Assembly: GCF_000016425.1 (NCBI RefSeq)
Contig: NC_009380.1
Coordinates: 1,740,144 to 1,804,143 of the forward strand
Length of the DNA stretch: 64,000 bases
Direction: 5' to 3'
Source of the DNA: Salinispora tropica CNB-440
GTDB taxonomy: Bacteria > Actinomycetota > Actinomycetes > Mycobacteriales > Micromonosporaceae
Shown here: positions 9,359 to 17,091 of the stretch, piece after piece
Position numbering within the stretch: position 1 is the stretch's first letter
Layout: each line of letters begins with the position of its first letter
Made by a program: the position numbers and the translations under genes
The notes under the pieces: model-generated
Told to the model about the DNA's origin: nothing
Seen by the model: only the letters and a program-made list of their open reading frames with translations
Database searches by the model: none

Positions 9359-9940
9359 TCAGGTCAGCTCCGCGACCCGCTCGCGGAGGTCGGTCTGGGA
9401 GAGGGGACCGTTGTGGACGACCGTGCCGGTGGAGTCCAGCAGCACGTAGTGCTCCTGCGAGACCACCTCGAACCGCTGCCACACCTCGCCCGCGTCGTCG
9501 GCCAGGTGCGGGAAGCCCTGGATGCCGGTGTCCTGGGCGAATCGGCGCATCGCGTCGTCACCGCTGCCGAGCCCGGCCACCCCGACCACGTTCACCCGGT
9601 CGGCGTTGTCCTGCTGCACGGCCGCCACCGATTTGGCCGCGCCCCGGCACGTGGGGCACCAGGCGGCCCAGAACCAGAGCACGGTCGGCTTGCCGGCGAG
9701 GCTGGCCCCGGTGAACGTGTCACCGTCGATGGTGCGCGCGGTGAAGTCGAGGGTCTGCGGCACCTCGGGTGCCGTCTCGCCGGTCGGGCTCGCCGCCGTG
9801 CTGGCGGGCGCGCTGGTGGATGCGGTCGTCGGGGCGGGGGTGGGGTCGGCATTCGCGGATTCGTCGCCGGAGTTCCCGCAGGCGGCGAGCGCCAGGACGA
9901 TGGTCAGTGCGATAGGGATTAACCGGGTGCTGGTGGGCAT
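9359..9940 (-). CDS. Thioredoxin-like lipoprotein (TlpA/ResA type)
   Basis: 193 aa. The signal peptide ends in a lipobox (LALAAC, Cys21), followed by a Thr/Ala/Pro-rich linker (about 30-60) and a thioredoxin fold. The active site is WCPTC (94-98). It is expected to reduce or exchange disulfides at the outer membrane face, fed by the adjacent CcdA protein. Its targets could be apocytochromes or other exported thiol proteins; the sequence does not say which. Confidence 0.9.
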   Translation of the reverse strand: MPTSTRLIPIALTIVLALAACGNSGDESANADPTPAPTTASTSAPASTAASPTGETAPEVPQTLDFTARTIDGDTFTGASLAGKPTVLWFWAAWCPTCRGAAKSVAAVQQDNADRVNVVGVAGLGSGDDAMRRFAQDTGIQGFPHLADDAGEVWQRFEVVSQEHYVLLDSTGTVVHNGPLSQTDLRERVAELT

Positions 9941-10083
9941 GTCCGGATGTTAGCTGGGGTGTGGCGTTGGGTCTCCTTACCGCTCCCTAACGTCGGTGCC
10001 CCGCGTCCGCAGCGGCTGCGTCCACCCCGAAACCCGTTACCTGCGATGATCAGCCGGCCCCGCCCTTGCCGCCCCGGCCGGGC

Positions 10084-10344
10084 TCAGGCTGGCCGGGCGC
10101 CGACCGCGTCGCGGACCTGGGCGCCCACGGTTCCCTCCTTGCTCCGGGCGCAGTGGGCGCAACAGAAGAAGCGGCCGGAGACCTCGACGCCGTGGCCCAC
10201 GATCTTGACCTGGCAGTGTTCGCAGATCGGAGCCAGCTTGTGCGCGGCGCACTCGAAGCTGTCGAAGGTGTGCACGTCGCCGCTGACCGTGCGCACCTCG
10301 AACGTCATCCAGTAATCGTTCTCGCAGACCTCACAGCTAGCCAT
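10084..10344 (-). CDS. Small Cys/His-rich putative zinc-binding protein
   Basis: 86 aa, no named family recognised. Two metal-site clusters are visible: C4, C7, C32, H35 and C41, C44, C61/C62, H64, C65. The second half (CEHCQVKIVGHGVEVSGRFFCCAHC) resembles treble-clef/TRASH-type knuckles and bacterial metallothionein-like proteins. GGGGGAATGAC precedes the ATG. It could bind zinc or sense metal; function unknown. It stands alone between the tlpA gene and a 286-bp gap. Confidence 0.7.
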   Translation of the reverse strand: MASCEVCENDYWMTFEVRTVSGDVHTFDSFECAAHKLAPICEHCQVKIVGHGVEVSGRFFCCAHCARSKEGTVGAQVRDAVGARPA

Positions 10345-10630
10345 GTCATTCCCCCGCGGTATGGATTCCTGAGATAAGCGTTAAACATCCACTCCGGGCC
10401 GGCAACCGGAATCGGTAAACCAGGTGCGGACGGTCGCCCTTGGTGTATGCGGTCGGCTGACGGGTTTGGGCTGGCCGTCGCGGTGACCCTGATGTAGATC
10501 CGTGCCAGGGGCGCGCCCGGCGATCGTCAACCCCGGTTCCGTGCTCTGGCGTCACGGCGGTGCCCGTGACCACCTTCCCCGTTGAGGCTACGGGCGGGTG
10601 TCACGCTCGTCCGAATGGCGGGAGGGCCGT
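10345..10630. other. Gap between the Cys-rich gene and the CGNR gene
   Basis: No coding region is supported here. The part next to 10344 should carry the promoter of the minus-strand Cys-rich gene (an AT-rich patch lies at about 10365-10390). No clear -35/-10 pair or terminator was identified. Confidence 0.4.
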
Positions 10631-11191
10631 TCACTCCACGGCTGGGCGGGTGTCTTTGCGCCGACGGTCGCGGTACGACCTGGTCTTGTTGCGGTTGCCG
10701 CAGACATTCATTGAACACCACGTCTTCGACGCGTTCTTGGAGCGATCATGGAATACTTCTCCGCAGGTCTCCTCATGACAGATCTTGATCCGTCGCCACG
10801 TGCCGTCCTGCTCAGCGCGGACTATTGCGCTGAGCACGTTCGCGAGCATTTCGGCGACGCCGTCGTGGACGGACACGAGCTGAGCCGTATGGCCGCTAAA
10901 CGACGCGCGTAGGGGAATGCGCGCGGCAAGACTTTCCAGGTGGGCGCGGGCGCGCCTGATGCCGGTCTCGTCGCTGTCGTGGCGGGCCTGCAACTCGTTT
11001 CGCAGGGCGGTCCGGAGTTGAACCGCGAGATCAAGCTCTGCCGCGCTGGGGACGCCGCTTGACTGCGGGAAGCCGTGGACGGTCAGCCAGTGGCCGAGGC
11101 GCGCCGGCGACCCGAGGTCATCTCGCCCCGACTCCGGGTCTACCGAGTCGCCGAACGCTACGACGAGATCGAGGTCGCGTGGGTACTCCAC
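10631..11191 (-). CDS. CGNR zinc-finger (ABATE-type) putative transcription regulator
   Basis: 186 aa from a GTG start preceded by GGGGAGGG. The N-terminal ABATE-like domain (FGDSVDPESGRDDLGSPARLGHWL) is followed by a C-terminal zinc finger: C-HEETC, then CSMNVCGNRNKTRSYRDR, the signature CGNR box. Family members are predicted DNA-binding stress regulators. It is divergent from a small gene whose promoter carries two palindromes, which suggests autoregulation and control of that gene. Confidence 0.85.
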   Translation of the reverse strand: MEYPRDLDLVVAFGDSVDPESGRDDLGSPARLGHWLTVHGFPQSSGVPSAAELDLAVQLRTALRNELQARHDSDETGIRRARAHLESLAARIPLRASFSGHTAQLVSVHDGVAEMLANVLSAIVRAEQDGTWRRIKICHEETCGEVFHDRSKNASKTWCSMNVCGNRNKTRSYRDRRRKDTRPAVE

Positions 11192-11205
11192 TGACCCTCC
11201 CCAAC

Positions 11206-11219
11206 ACCGTTGAAACGGT
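11206..11219. promoter_or_regulatory. Perfect 6+6 palindrome overlapping a -35 box
   Basis: ACCGTT-GA-AACGGT lies between the CGNR gene and the small gene at 11295. Its right end abuts the TTGACT -35 element at 11220. It is well placed for repression of both divergent promoters. The binding protein is unknown; the adjacent CGNR protein is the obvious candidate. Confidence 0.5.
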
Positions 11220-11248
11220 TTGACTGGTTGCGTGCACGGTACTACAGT
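11220..11248 (+). promoter_or_regulatory. Sigma70-type promoter TTGACT-N17-TACAGT
   Basis: TTGACT (11220-11225) and TACAGT (11243-11248) are separated by exactly 17 bp. The predicted transcription start is near 11255, inside the 33-bp palindrome. It would drive the small gene at 11295. Confidence 0.65.
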
Positions 11249-11252
11249 CGGC

Positions 11253-11285
11253 CCGACACCAGCAAAACTATTTTACTAGTGTCGG
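11253..11285. promoter_or_regulatory. 33-bp near-perfect palindromic operator candidate
   Basis: The outer arms CCGACAC and GTGTCGG (7 bp each) are perfect inverted repeats. Inside them AG/CT and AAAA/TTTT also match about a central T, and only three symmetric positions are mismatched (each C opposite A). It covers the predicted transcription start of the promoter at 11220-11248 and ends just before the ribosome binding site. This is the expected geometry for a repressor operator. Confidence 0.65.
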
Positions 11286-11294
11286 AGGGGTGGT

Positions 11295-11507
11295 ATGTAT
11301 CCGTTGTTTCTCATCGCTACCGCCGAGCAGCATCACGCCGCGCTCCTGGGCAAAACGCAGCTGCCGGCAACAGCGGCCCGCAGGCGCGCCTGGCGCCTTC
11401 GACTGGGGCGGCAGCTCATCAAGCTTGGGGAAGCGATCTCGGCCCAGCCCGGAGGAGGAACCATCTCCCCGCGCGGCATCGCCTGTTCCGATCGGGGCCC
11501 AGCGTGA
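11295..11507 (+). CDS. Small basic protein, unknown function
   Basis: 70 aa. ATG at 11295 is preceded by GGAGGGG and by a well-formed promoter with an overlapping palindrome, which argues for a real gene. Residues 1-50 look like two amphipathic helices (LIATAEQHHAALLGK, then ARRRAWRLRLGRQLIKLGEAI). The C-terminal 20 residues are Gly/Pro/Ser-rich. No family recognised. The divergent CGNR gene is the probable regulator. Confidence 0.6.
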   Translation: MYPLFLIATAEQHHAALLGKTQLPATAARRRAWRLRLGRQLIKLGEAISAQPGGGTISPRGIACSDRGPA

Positions 11508-11650
11508 CGTTGCGGTGGCTTGACCTGCTCGACCAGGCCAAAGCGACCTACCTCCCGAGCCGAAGCCCTGGTCGACGCCGGAGTCGATAGCCGTATCCGT
11601 TCCGGTCGCGGCCCTCTCGAACGCCGAGCAGCCGCTGGCGGCTGGAGCCG

Positions 11651-12061
11651 TCAGGTGTCGCGTGGCTCCAGCCGGAGAGACACCGAGTTCACACAGTGCC
11701 GGGTGTCCTTGGGGGTGAAACCCTCACCGGTGAAGACGTGCCCCAGGTGACTGTCGCAGCGGGCACAGCGGATCTCCGTTCGCACCATGCCCATACTCCG
11801 ATCCTCGACCTCCCGGACCCGCCCGGGAATGGCGTCGTCGAAGCTCGGCCAGCCGCAGTGCGAGTCGAACTTCGCATCGCTGGCGAACAGCTCCAGCCCG
11901 CAGGCGCGGCAGTGGTAGACCCCCGGGGTCTTGGTGTCCACGTACTCGCCGCTCCACGGGGCCTCGGTGCCGTGCTCCCGCAGCACCCGAAACTCGTCGG
12001 GGCTCAGCCGAACCCGCCACTCGTCCTCGGTGCGGGGCAGTTCACTGTCGTCGAGACTCAC
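11651..12061 (-). CDS. msrB: Peptide methionine-R-sulfoxide reductase
   Basis: 136 aa from GTG 12061 (VSLDDSELPRTEDEWRVRLS), the usual MsrB start; the frame is open to a TTG at 12109. It reduces R-methionine sulfoxide in proteins. The zinc site is complete (two CxxC pairs: CRAC and CARC), along with HCGWPSFDDAIP and the catalytic Cys in DTRHCVNSVSLRL. It is divergent from the LigD-type gene. Confidence 0.9.
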   Translation of the reverse strand: MSLDDSELPRTEDEWRVRLSPDEFRVLREHGTEAPWSGEYVDTKTPGVYHCRACGLELFASDAKFDSHCGWPSFDDAIPGRVREVEDRSMGMVRTEIRCARCDSHLGHVFTGEGFTPKDTRHCVNSVSLRLEPRDT

Positions 12062-12096
12062 CCGCCAACCGTACGTCGGATGTCGGAGCCATCGCA

Positions 12097-12102
12097 TAGG
12101 GT
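12097..12102 (+). promoter_or_regulatory. -10 box implying a leaderless ligD-type transcript
   Basis: TAGGGT ends 6 bases before the ATG at 12109, so transcription would begin at or next to the start codon. No ribosome binding site is visible before this ATG, which supports a leaderless mRNA. No strong -35 is seen. Confidence 0.4.
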
Positions 12103-12108
12103 CACGCA

Positions 12109-13134
12109 ATGGGTGGCACGAAGGCCGCGGCCGAGGAGATCAAGGTCGCCGGGCAGCACGTCCGGCTGAGTAGCCCGGACCGGGTGATTTTTCCACAACG
12201 CGGGTTCACCAAGGCCGACGTCTTCCACTACTACCTCGCCGTCGGCCCGGGCATCATGCGTGCACTCGGCGAGCGGCCGACCACCCTGCAACGCTTCCCC
12301 GAGGGGATCGAGGGGGAGGCCTTCTTCCAGAAACGGGTGCCCGCCCGGGGTGTGCCGCCCTGGGTCCGTACCGCGCAGATCAGCTTCCCCAGTGGCCGGA
12401 AAGCGGCCGAGCTCTGCCCGGCTGATCTGGCCCACGTGGCCTGGGCAGCCCAGATGGGCACCGTGGTCTTCCATCCGTGGCCGGTCCGTGCCACGGATCC
12501 GGACCACCCCGACGAGCTGCGGCTCGACCTCGACCCGCAGCCCGGTACCGACTTCGCCGACGCGGCGAAAGCGGCGACCGAGCTCCGCGCGATCCTGGCT
12601 GAGCTGGGCGTCCCCGGTTGGCCGAAGACCTCCGGCGGCCGGGGGGTGCACGTCTATCTGCGGATCCAGCCGCGCTGGACCTTCGTCGAGGTCCGTCGGG
12701 CGACCATTGCCCTGGCCCGGGAGTTGGAGCGGCGCCGACCCGACCTGGTCACCACCGCGTGGTGGAAGGAGGAACGCGGCGCCCGGGTATTCGTCGACTT
12801 CAACCAGATGGCCCGGGACCGGACGATCGCGTGTGCGTACTCGCTGCGGGCCAACGCCCGCGCCACCGTCTCCACCCCACTGGCCTGGGACGAACTGGCC
12901 GACGCTGAACCGGACGACTTCGACCTGCGGAGCGTGCCGGCACGGCTGGCCGAGGGCGGTGACCCACACGCCGGCATCGACGACGCCGCGTGGGACATCA
13001 CGCCCCTGCTGGAGTGGGTCGAGCGGGACGCCGCCAACGGGCAGGGTGACCTGCCATACCCGCCGGAACACCCCAAGATGCCCGGTGAGCCGAAGCGGGT
13101 GCAGCCGTCGAAGGATCGAGACCGCCCCCGCTGA
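12109..13134 (+). CDS. Stand-alone LigD-type primase-polymerase (NHEJ)
   Basis: 341 aa, covering only the archaeo-eukaryotic primase-like polymerase domain of LigD. Landmarks are VIFPQRGFTKADVFHYYL, EAFFQKRVPARGVPPWVRT, the metal-binding ELRLDLDPQPG, TSGGRGVHVYLRIQ and RVFVDFNQMARDRTIACAYSLRA. It fills in ends during Ku-dependent end joining. No ligase or nuclease domain is fused. A LigC-type ATP-dependent ligase lies 2 kb away on the other strand, so polymerase and ligase are supplied by separate genes here. Ku is not in the window. Confidence 0.9.
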   Translation: MGGTKAAAEEIKVAGQHVRLSSPDRVIFPQRGFTKADVFHYYLAVGPGIMRALGERPTTLQRFPEGIEGEAFFQKRVPARGVPPWVRTAQISFPSGRKAAELCPADLAHVAWAAQMGTVVFHPWPVRATDPDHPDELRLDLDPQPGTDFADAAKAATELRAILAELGVPGWPKTSGGRGVHVYLRIQPRWTFVEVRRATIALARELERRRPDLVTTAWWKEERGARVFVDFNQMARDRTIACAYSLRANARATVSTPLAWDELADAEPDDFDLRSVPARLAEGGDPHAGIDDAAWDITPLLEWVERDAANGQGDLPYPPEHPKMPGEPKRVQPSKDRDRPR

Positions 13135-13138
13135 GCCC

Positions 13139-13591
13139 TCACAGCGGCAGTTTCATGCCCTCGTGGCTGGCGACGAAGCCGAGGTCCAGATAGAAGCGGT
13201 GCGCGGCGTGCCGGGACTTGTCGGTCGTCAGCTGGACCAGCGCACATCCACGCGCCCGTGCCTGGTCGATCGCCCAGACCATCATCTGCCGGCCCAGCCC
13301 TCGTCCGCGCTGGTCGGAGCGGACCCGGACCGACTCGATCAACTGCCGCTCGGCGCCGTGTCGGCTGAGCCCGGGAATGTAGGTGAGCTGCATGCAGCCC
13401 AGCACCTCACCATCGGACTCGGCGACGACGAACTGGTTACGCGGGTCGGCTGCGATGTCCGCGAACGCCTTCTCGTAGCGGGCGTCGACCTGCCCGACGT
13501 CACGTGTCCGGCCCAGCAGGTCGTCGGCGAGCAGGTCGAGCACGGTGGGCAGGTCGGCCCGGACCGCCTCCCGGAAGATCACATCGCTCAT
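13139..13591 (-). CDS. GNAT family acetyltransferase
   Basis: 150 aa from ATG 13591 (MSDVIFREAVRADLPTVLDLL). The acetyl-CoA motif SVRVRSDQRGRGLGRQMMVWAI and the C-terminal HRFYLDLGFVASHEGMKL are typical. Substrate unknown. It is convergent with the LigD-type gene (4 bp between stops), and the downstream side of the secreted peptidase gene lies just beyond. Confidence 0.88.
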   Translation of the reverse strand: MSDVIFREAVRADLPTVLDLLADDLLGRTRDVGQVDARYEKAFADIAADPRNQFVVAESDGEVLGCMQLTYIPGLSRHGAERQLIESVRVRSDQRGRGLGRQMMVWAIDQARARGCALVQLTTDKSRHAAHRFYLDLGFVASHEGMKLPL

Positions 13592-13638
13592 CCAGGGAGG
13601 ATGCCACAGCGGGTGTGGCGCCGCGCCCACAACCGGGG

Positions 13639-15210
13639 TCACTGGGGCGGGCAGCGTTTCCCCTCGGCCGGCACGGTCAGGTCAACCAGGTACGCGTCAA
13701 CCGCCGCGTTGATGCAGGCCGTCTGAGGGTAGGCGGTGTGCCCCTCGCCCTCCCAGGTGAGCACCCGGCCCACGCCCAGCATCTCGGCCAGCGCCGGGGT
13801 CTGCTCGTAGGGGGTCGCCGGATCCCCTGTGGTGCCGACCACCAGGATCGGCGGGGCTCCATCAGCCGGCCCGGTCGGGTACGGGTCCCGGCCGCCGGGC
13901 CACTCGGTGCAGGCGAGCATGCCGACCGCGAGCGCCGGACCGAACAGCGGGTACTGCTCACGCCACTGCGACTGGAGCTGCCGGATCTGCTCCCAGCTCG
14001 GCTTCTCCTCCTCGTCGGCGCAGTTCACCGCGAGGTTCGCGTCGAACAGGTTCGAGTAGGTACCGTCGGGCTCCCGACCCGCGTACGCGTCGGCGAGGCG
14101 GAAGACCTCGGTCGCGTCACCGTCCTCCAACTCCTCGATCGCCTGGGCCAACTGCTCCCAGCCGACCTCGGTGTAGAGCGAGGAGACCACCGCGTAGAAG
14201 ATCCACCCCGGGGTCGCCTCCCGCCCGTCGTCGCCCAGGACCGGGGAGACCCGCGCCTTGTCGATGGCCGAGGTGACCGCGTCCCGCGCGGCGGGAGCGA
14301 TCGGGCAGCGGTCGGGGTTGGTGGAGCACCACAGGGCGAAGTTGTCGAACGCCCGCTCGAAGCCCATGGCCTGGCTCTCCGCGCTGGCTACCAGGTCCAG
14401 TCGAGGGTCGATCGCCCCGTCCAGCACCAGCGCCCGCACCCGCTCCGGATGGAGCTGGGCGTAGGTGGCGCCGAGTAGAGTTCCGTACGAGTAGCCGAGG
14501 TAGGTCACCTTCTCGTCACCGACGGCAGCCCGGATCGCCTCGATGTCGTGGGCCGCCTGCTCCGTGCTGTAGAGCGCGAGTTGGTCGCCGTACCGGTCGC
14601 CACACTCGCGCCCGATCCGTTGGTTCAGCTCGACGAAACCGTCGAAGGACTGCTGGCTCTCCGGGTCCGGGTCGTAGCCGAAGCTCGCGTCGAGGTTGGC
14701 GTCCGAGATGCACTCCACCGGGCTGGAACGAGCCACCCCACGCGGGTCGAAGCCGACGATGTCGAAGTGGTCGGTGACCGAGGCGGGCAGGCCGCCGACC
14801 GCGGCCGGGAAGGAGAGGTAGACGGCGGTGTCCACGCCGGAGCCGCCCGGCCCGCCCGGGTTGATCAGCAGCGAGCCGATCCGGTCCCGCTGGTTCATCG
14901 AACGGGCCCGCAGCAGCGCGATTTCGAAGGTCTCCCCGGCGCCCGGGCCGGAGGTGGCAGTGGCGCCGTCAGCCCAGTTCCGGGGAACCGTGATCCGGGT
15001 GCACTCATAGCGCATGCCCGGGGCGGTACGCCCGACCAACTCCTCGGCCACCTCCGGACAGGCCTGCCAGGTCGGCGCGGTGCCCGGCGGCCCCGCGGGC
15101 TGCGCCTCGGTGCGCGGCGCGAACGCCGGAAGGGTGCAGCCGGCGGCGAGGAACGTGCTGGCCAGGAGGAGCACGGCCGGGGCGAACCGGCGGGCGGAAG
15201 TGCGAACCAC
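13639..15210 (-). CDS. Secreted alpha/beta hydrolase, tripeptidyl aminopeptidase-like lipoprotein
   Basis: 523 aa from GTG 15210, preceded by AAAGG; a further 5' start at 15267 would overlap the ligase gene. The signal peptide carries a lipobox (STFLAAGC). Hydrolase landmarks are the oxyanion segment LLINPGGPGGSG, the nucleophile elbow YLGYSYGT (Ser), the Asp loop VVGTTGDPATPYEQ, and a His in WEGEGHTAYPQTAC. The C-terminal TAP-like domain is present. It matches actinomycete tripeptidyl/prolyl aminopeptidases, which trim peptides at the cell surface. Confidence 0.88.
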   Translation of the reverse strand: MVRTSARRFAPAVLLLASTFLAAGCTLPAFAPRTEAQPAGPPGTAPTWQACPEVAEELVGRTAPGMRYECTRITVPRNWADGATATSGPGAGETFEIALLRARSMNQRDRIGSLLINPGGPGGSGVDTAVYLSFPAAVGGLPASVTDHFDIVGFDPRGVARSSPVECISDANLDASFGYDPDPESQQSFDGFVELNQRIGRECGDRYGDQLALYSTEQAAHDIEAIRAAVGDEKVTYLGYSYGTLLGATYAQLHPERVRALVLDGAIDPRLDLVASAESQAMGFERAFDNFALWCSTNPDRCPIAPAARDAVTSAIDKARVSPVLGDDGREATPGWIFYAVVSSLYTEVGWEQLAQAIEELEDGDATEVFRLADAYAGREPDGTYSNLFDANLAVNCADEEEKPSWEQIRQLQSQWREQYPLFGPALAVGMLACTEWPGGRDPYPTGPADGAPPILVVGTTGDPATPYEQTPALAEMLGVGRVLTWEGEGHTAYPQTACINAAVDAYLVDLTVPAEGKRCPPQ

Positions 15211-15241
15211 GGGGTGGACCTTTCGGGGTCGGGGCAGCCGG

Positions 15242-16351
15242 CTACGCCGGCCCGGACGTGGGACCACCGTTCTCCGGGTCGCCTCGGAGCACCTGATCCA
15301 CGTCGAACCGGACCGGACGGTCGAGCTGGTCGTAACGGCAGGAACGGGGCTTGCGGTCCGGGCGCCACCGGACGAACTGGGCGGTGTGTCGGAACCGGTC
15401 GCCCTCCATCGCGTCGTAGCTCACCTCGACCACCAGCTCCGGCCGCAGCGGCTCCCACTCCAGGTTCTTCCCGCCGGTCCACCGGCTGACCCCGCCCGGG
15501 ATGCGCTGACCGCGTTCGTGGTCGCCGTGCACCCAGGGATGGTCGGCCCCGGCGCCCCGGTATGGCTCCAACTCGTCCAACAGCTCTTTCCGGCGGGCCA
15601 TGGGGAACGACGCGCTCACCCCCACATGATGCAGGACGCCGGCGTCGTCGTAGAGCCCGAGCAGAAGTGAGCCGACCACCGGGCCGGACTTGTGCCAGCG
15701 AAAGCCCGCCACCACGACATCGACGGTCCGTTTGTGCTTGACCTTGAACATCAGGCGTTTGCCCGGCTCGTACGGCAGCTCGGCGGGTTTGGCGATCAGG
15801 CCGTCCAACCCCGCCCCCTCGAACCGGTCGAACCAGCGGCGCGCGGTGGCCGGGTCGGTGGTGACCTGGGTGACGTGCATCGGTGGCGCGACGTGCCCCA
15901 ACGCCGCCTCCAGTCGGGACCGTCGATGTGGGTACGGCTGGTCGAGGAGGGACTCGTCGGCGAGGGCGAGCAGGTCGAACGCCACGAAGTCCGCCGGGGT
16001 GGTTTCGGCGAGCAGGCGCACCCGGGAGGCGGCCGGGTGGATGCGCTGGGCCAGCAACTCGAAGTTGAGCTGGGGCTGCCCATCCGGCCGATCGCGCTGG
16101 ATCACGATCAACTCGCCGTCGACCACGCAGCGCTCGGGCAGCTGCCGGCGGGCCTGCTCGACCACCTCGGGGAAGTAACGCGTCATCAGCTTGCCGCCCC
16201 GGCTGGCCAGCTCGACCTCCTCGCCGTCGCGGAACACGATGCACCGGAAGCCGTCCCACTTCGGCTCGTAGGTCATCCCGTCCGCGGTCGGGATCCGTGG
16301 GACGCTCTTGGCGAGCATCGGCTCGACCGGCGGACTGATCGGCAGCTTCAC
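15242..16351 (-). CDS. ATP-dependent DNA ligase, LigC type
   Basis: 369 aa. The adenylation motif is EPKWDGFR (Lys about 31), followed by RGGKLMTRYFPEV, VVDGELIV, FVAFDLLAL, EGLIAK-like LDGLIAKP and the motif V sequence RLMFKVKHKRTVDVVVAG. The OB-fold C-terminus contains LVVEVSYDAMEGDRFRHTAQFVRWRPD. The size and domain content match mycobacterial LigC rather than the fused LigD. It likely seals nicks in back-up repair, with the stand-alone polymerase at 12109 as a plausible partner. Confidence 0.9.
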   Translation of the reverse strand: MKLPISPPVEPMLAKSVPRIPTADGMTYEPKWDGFRCIVFRDGEEVELASRGGKLMTRYFPEVVEQARRQLPERCVVDGELIVIQRDRPDGQPQLNFELLAQRIHPAASRVRLLAETTPADFVAFDLLALADESLLDQPYPHRRSRLEAALGHVAPPMHVTQVTTDPATARRWFDRFEGAGLDGLIAKPAELPYEPGKRLMFKVKHKRTVDVVVAGFRWHKSGPVVGSLLLGLYDDAGVLHHVGVSASFPMARRKELLDELEPYRGAGADHPWVHGDHERGQRIPGGVSRWTGGKNLEWEPLRPELVVEVSYDAMEGDRFRHTAQFVRWRPDRKPRSCRYDQLDRPVRFDVDQVLRGDPENGGPTSGPA

Positions 16352-16465
16352 GGCGACCAGTCAACCAGATGGCACCGACGGCTGTGAGGAGGAACACCAG
16401 CGACGGACGCCCCTCCGGCTTCTCCCGAACCGTCGCGGTGCCCTGGTCGGTGCGGGGCCGCTGGA

Positions 16466-16948
16466 TCAGCAGCGGGACGGCATCGTCTTCTCCAAGAACG
16501 CCAGCGGCACGCCGTTGGGGTCCGTGTCGTGGCCCACCAACCGGTAGCCGGAGCGCTGGTAGAGCCGCCGGCTCCCCACGCTCTCCGCCCCGGTGAACAG
16601 GGTGAACCGACTCACCCGCGAGCCCGCCACCGTCTCGACCGCGCGCAACAGGCGGCCACCGATGCCCCGGCCCTGTTGGTCGGGGGCGACCGCCAGCCGG
16701 CCGATGGCGGCGATGTCGCCGTCAACGCGGACCCGGACCGATCCGACGAGTCGGTGGCCCAGCCGGGCGGTGAGCACCGTCTGCGGGCCGGCGAGCACGG
16801 CCCGTACCTCGTCCAGGGTCTCGGTGAGCGGCGGCAGGAACGGGTCGGCGTAGCGCTGCGCCTCGGCCAGGTACGCGGCGAGTTGGACGGTGAGGATCTC
16901 CCCGGCGTCGGCCGGGGTCGCGGGAGCGATCAGCGGGCGAGCGGTCAC
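16466..16948 (-). CDS. GNAT family acetyltransferase
   Basis: 160 aa from GTG 16948; a TTG at 16960 also opens the frame. The acetyl-CoA-binding segment IGRLAVAPDQQGRGIGGRLLRAVE and the C-terminal SRRLYQRSGYRLVGHDTDPNGVPLAFLEK are clear. It resembles small-molecule or peptide N-acetyltransferases; substrate unknown. It stands alone upstream of the LigC-type gene on the same strand. Confidence 0.87.
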   Translation of the reverse strand: MTARPLIAPATPADAGEILTVQLAAYLAEAQRYADPFLPPLTETLDEVRAVLAGPQTVLTARLGHRLVGSVRVRVDGDIAAIGRLAVAPDQQGRGIGGRLLRAVETVAGSRVSRFTLFTGAESVGSRRLYQRSGYRLVGHDTDPNGVPLAFLEKTMPSRC

Positions 16949-17091
16949 CGGCCCAGCCAACCACAGTGCCTCGGTCGCGTGGTGCCCGAGTCCCTTGGCG
17001 ACAGGCAGCTACCGCGACTGGGAAATATCGTGACTGGTGCACGCCGGGTTGGCCCCGGGACGGCTGGGGCGAGGCCCCGATCCCGGCCCGG

